A DNA stretch of 7,252 nucleotides from Prevotellaceae bacterium. Its GTDB lineage: Bacteria; Bacteroidota; Bacteroidia; Bacteroidales; UBA932. The stretch spans positions 1 to 7,252 of the forward strand of contig JAIRMD010000195.1 of the NCBI GenBank assembly GCA_031258915.1, given 5' to 3'. A program made the position numbers and the translations under genes. The notes beneath the pieces were generated by a model, which was not told the DNA's origin, did not search any database, and was given only the letters and a program-made list of their open reading frames with translations. Each line of letters starts with the position of its first letter. Within the stretch, counting starts at the first letter, position 1. Below are positions 6,150-7,252 of this stretch, piece by piece.

Positions 6150-6498
6150 ACCGGTAAGGTGCTCTATCGCTGTTCCGCGGTAAGCGGGAGAGAGGAAAGT
6201 CCGGGCAAGGCAGAGCGCCACGCTACCTAACGGGTAGATGCTCGCAAGGGCATGCAAATGCGTAGCAGAAAATAACCGCCGCGCTAAGGCGCGGTAAGGG
6301 TGAAAAGGTGGGGTAAGAGCCTACCGCGGCGGTGGCAACACGCGCCGGCAGTACGCACCGTGGCTTGCAAGACCATGTACACCAGCGCAATAGGGTTGCT
6401 CGCCCGATGCTGGGGGGTAGGTCGCTTGAGCGTTGTGGCAACGCAGCGCCTAGATAAATGATAGAGCCCGACAGAACCCGGCTTACAGCCTTACCGGT
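6150..6498 (+). ncRNA. rnpB: RNase P RNA (bacterial type A)
   Basis: This is the catalytic RNA of RNase P, which removes 5' leaders from precursor tRNAs. Landmarks in order: the 5' P1 strand accggtaagg starting at 6150; the universally conserved gaggaaagtccgggc (6192-6206) containing the 5' P4 strand; the specificity-domain segment ggtaagggtgaaaaggtg with its gtaagagcctaccgc continuation (about 6294-6330); the late conserved ataaatgatagagc (about 6454-6467); and acagaacccggcttac (6471-6486) supplying the 3' P4 strand and tRNA-CCA region. The 3' P1 strand agccttaccggt (6487-6498) pairs back with the 5' end, with a one-base bulge, fixing both boundaries to within a few bases. The length, about 349 nt, is normal for type A. 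No clear TAnnTTTG sits at the right distance upstream, so it may share transcription with the smr gene 56 bp before it. It is followed by a T-rich tract. Confidence 0.97.
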
Positions 6499-6510
6499 TT
6501 TTTATTTTTA
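6487..6510 (+). terminator. rnpB: Intrinsic terminator of rnpB (P1 helix plus U-tract)
   Basis: The 3' strand of the P1 helix runs directly into six T (6498-6503), one A and five more T (6505-6509). The P1 stem followed by the U-rich tail has the form of a Rho-independent terminator, as is common for bacterial RNase P RNA genes. Confidence 0.55.
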
Positions 6511-6590
6511 GGAGTATAGATAGTAGAAGTTTTGCGTGCAGGAAAATCCTATTTAATATAATGTAAATTATCAAACAAATGTTCCCAATT

Positions 6591-6639
6591 CTAAACTCAT
6601 AGTACTTTAAACTCCTAACTCATAGTATTTTAAACTCAT
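6591..6639. repeat. Imperfect AT-rich tandem repeat (23-24 bp unit) before truA
   Basis: Copy 1 (6591-6614) and copy 2 (6615-6637) share the pattern ctaa(a)ctcatagta.tttaaactc. The sequence taaactcat at the end of copy 2 (6631-6639) begins a partial third unit. The block ends 8 bp before the probable truA start and may supply its leader. The rest of the 6511-6646 gap shows no clear TAnnTTTG promoter. Confidence 0.75.
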
Positions 6640-6646
6640 AAACGTC

Positions 6647-7252
6647 ATCAAATACTTCATCTACATATCATACAAAGGCACTGCCTACCATGGCTGGCAG
6701 GTGCAAAAAAATGCGCACACCGTTCAGGCGGAGCTTAACCATGCCTTGCAGCTGCTGCTTGGCGAGCCTGTTGCGACGCTTGGCTGCGGCCGCACCGATG
6801 CCGGCGTTCATGCGCACCGCTTTGCGGCACACTTTGAAGCAATGCAACATATTAACACTCAGAAGTTTATCGCCAGAGCAAACAAAATTTTACCGCCGGA
6901 CATTGCATGTCACGCCGTGCAGCCTGTGCCAGACACCGCCAACGCCCGATTCGATGCCATTTCCCGCACCTACAAGTACTTTACTGCGCGCGCAAAGCAC
7001 CCATTCATGGCGGAGTACGCCTGCTACCTGCGCTACCCGCTCAACGTGGAGGCCATGAACTGCGCCGCCCGGCTGCTGACGCGCATGGACGATTTTACAA
7101 GCTTTGCCAAGCTGCACGGCAACGCCAAAAGCAACATCTGCTCGGTGCACGAGGCTTGCTGGACAGAAGAAAGCGAAAATAGCATGCTCATTTTCACCAT
7201 AAAAGCAAACCGTTTTCTGCGCAACATGGTACGCGCCATTGTAGGGACGCTG
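6647..7252 (+). CDS. truA: tRNA pseudouridine synthase A, partial at 3' end; start codon non-canonical (putative ATC)
   Basis: TruA isomerises uridines 38-40 of the tRNA anticodon stem to pseudouridine. About 202 codons are visible and the frame is open to the window edge; full-length family members are about 245-270 residues. Family motifs in order: IKYFIYISYKGTAYHGWQVQ at the N-terminus; GCGRTDAGVHA with the catalytic Asp at about residue 51; the NARFDAISRTYKYF segment; DDFTSFAKLHGN; and ANRFLRNMVRAIVGTL near the end. No ATG, GTG or TTG lies in frame between the stop at 6623-6625 and the conserved YHGWQ motif. Family alignment places the initiator at ATC 6647-6649, where homologues have M-x-Y-F. 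The first canonical in-frame start is GTG 6701, which would delete the first beta strand. The gene may use ATC, carry a point mutation, or contain a sequencing error. It follows rnpB by about 148 bp. The family call is very secure; the start is not. Confidence 0.93.
   Translation, partial: MKYFIYISYKGTAYHGWQVQKNAHTVQAELNHALQLLLGEPVATLGCGRTDAGVHAHRFAAHFEAMQHINTQKFIARANKILPPDIACHAVQPVPDTANARFDAISRTYKYFTARAKHPFMAEYACYLRYPLNVEAMNCAARLLTRMDDFTSFAKLHGNAKSNICSVHEACWTEESENSMLIFTIKANRFLRNMVRAIVGTL

Noticed and set aside
6223..6441. A minus-strand open frame within rnpB
   Set aside because: It lies wholly inside a structurally conserved RNA gene.
6531..6560. Short aggaaaatcct palindrome as a terminator or operator
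   Set aside because: The arms are only 4 bp and no T-run follows; this is expected by chance in AT-rich spacer.
6690..7058. A plus-strand ATG-started frame overlapping truA
   Set aside because: It is out of frame with truA, which holds all the conserved motifs; its ATG is the CATGG of the YHGW codons.

Overview
The window looks like a chromosomal segment from a Bacteroidetes bacterium, probably a Bacteroidales gut or animal-associated species of moderately high GC. Four things suggest this. Two promoters fit the Bacteroidetes -33 TTG / -7 TAnnTTTG pattern. Shine-Dalgarno sequences are absent and A-rich leaders precede the starts. There is a DUF2027-Smr protein, an architecture typical of the phylum. 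There is also a run of lipoproteins and a Tat-exported Gfo/Idh/MocA oxidoreductase of the kind common in Bacteroidetes carbohydrate loci. Genus-level placement is not possible from the sequence alone.

Left two thirds (about 1-4850, minus strand): one apparent operon transcribed leftward from a promoter near 4837-4844. In transcription order it encodes a Tat-signal Gfo/Idh/MocA oxidoreductase (4789-3302), a DUF1080 lipoprotein (3241-2411), a leaderless cytoplasmic Gfo/Idh/MocA oxidoreductase (2339-1251), a sugar-phosphate isomerase/epimerase-like TIM-barrel lipoprotein (1179-316), and a second DUF1080 lipoprotein (290 to beyond base 1). Gaps are 25-71 bp. This gene set matches the 3-keto-glycoside type of glycan breakdown: a dehydrogenase oxidises C3 of a sugar, a DUF1080 or TIM-barrel enzyme cleaves the activated glycosidic bond, and a dehydrogenase reduces the released 3-keto sugar. 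Both dehydrogenase types, two DUF1080 paralogues and one TIM-barrel protein are present, split between periplasm/membrane and cytoplasm. The 2340-2410 gap contains a perfect 13-bp stem that could set relative expression within the operon.

Divergent control region (4790-5022): back-to-back promoters, a 12-bp unit repeated three times, and CATGCTG/CAGCATG motifs that could be operator sites.

Right third (5023-7252, plus strand): a housekeeping stretch with a DUF2027-Smr protein (5023-6093), the RNase P RNA gene rnpB (about 6150-6498) ending in a U-rich terminator, and truA (tRNA pseudouridine synthase A), cut off by the window edge. The truA frame is intact and well conserved but has no in-frame ATG, GTG or TTG upstream of its conserved N-terminal motif. 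The family alignment points to an ATC codon at 6647, just downstream of an AT-rich tandem repeat. No mobile element, CRISPR array, tRNA or obvious defence system was found, and no gene-free stretch exceeds 300 bases.
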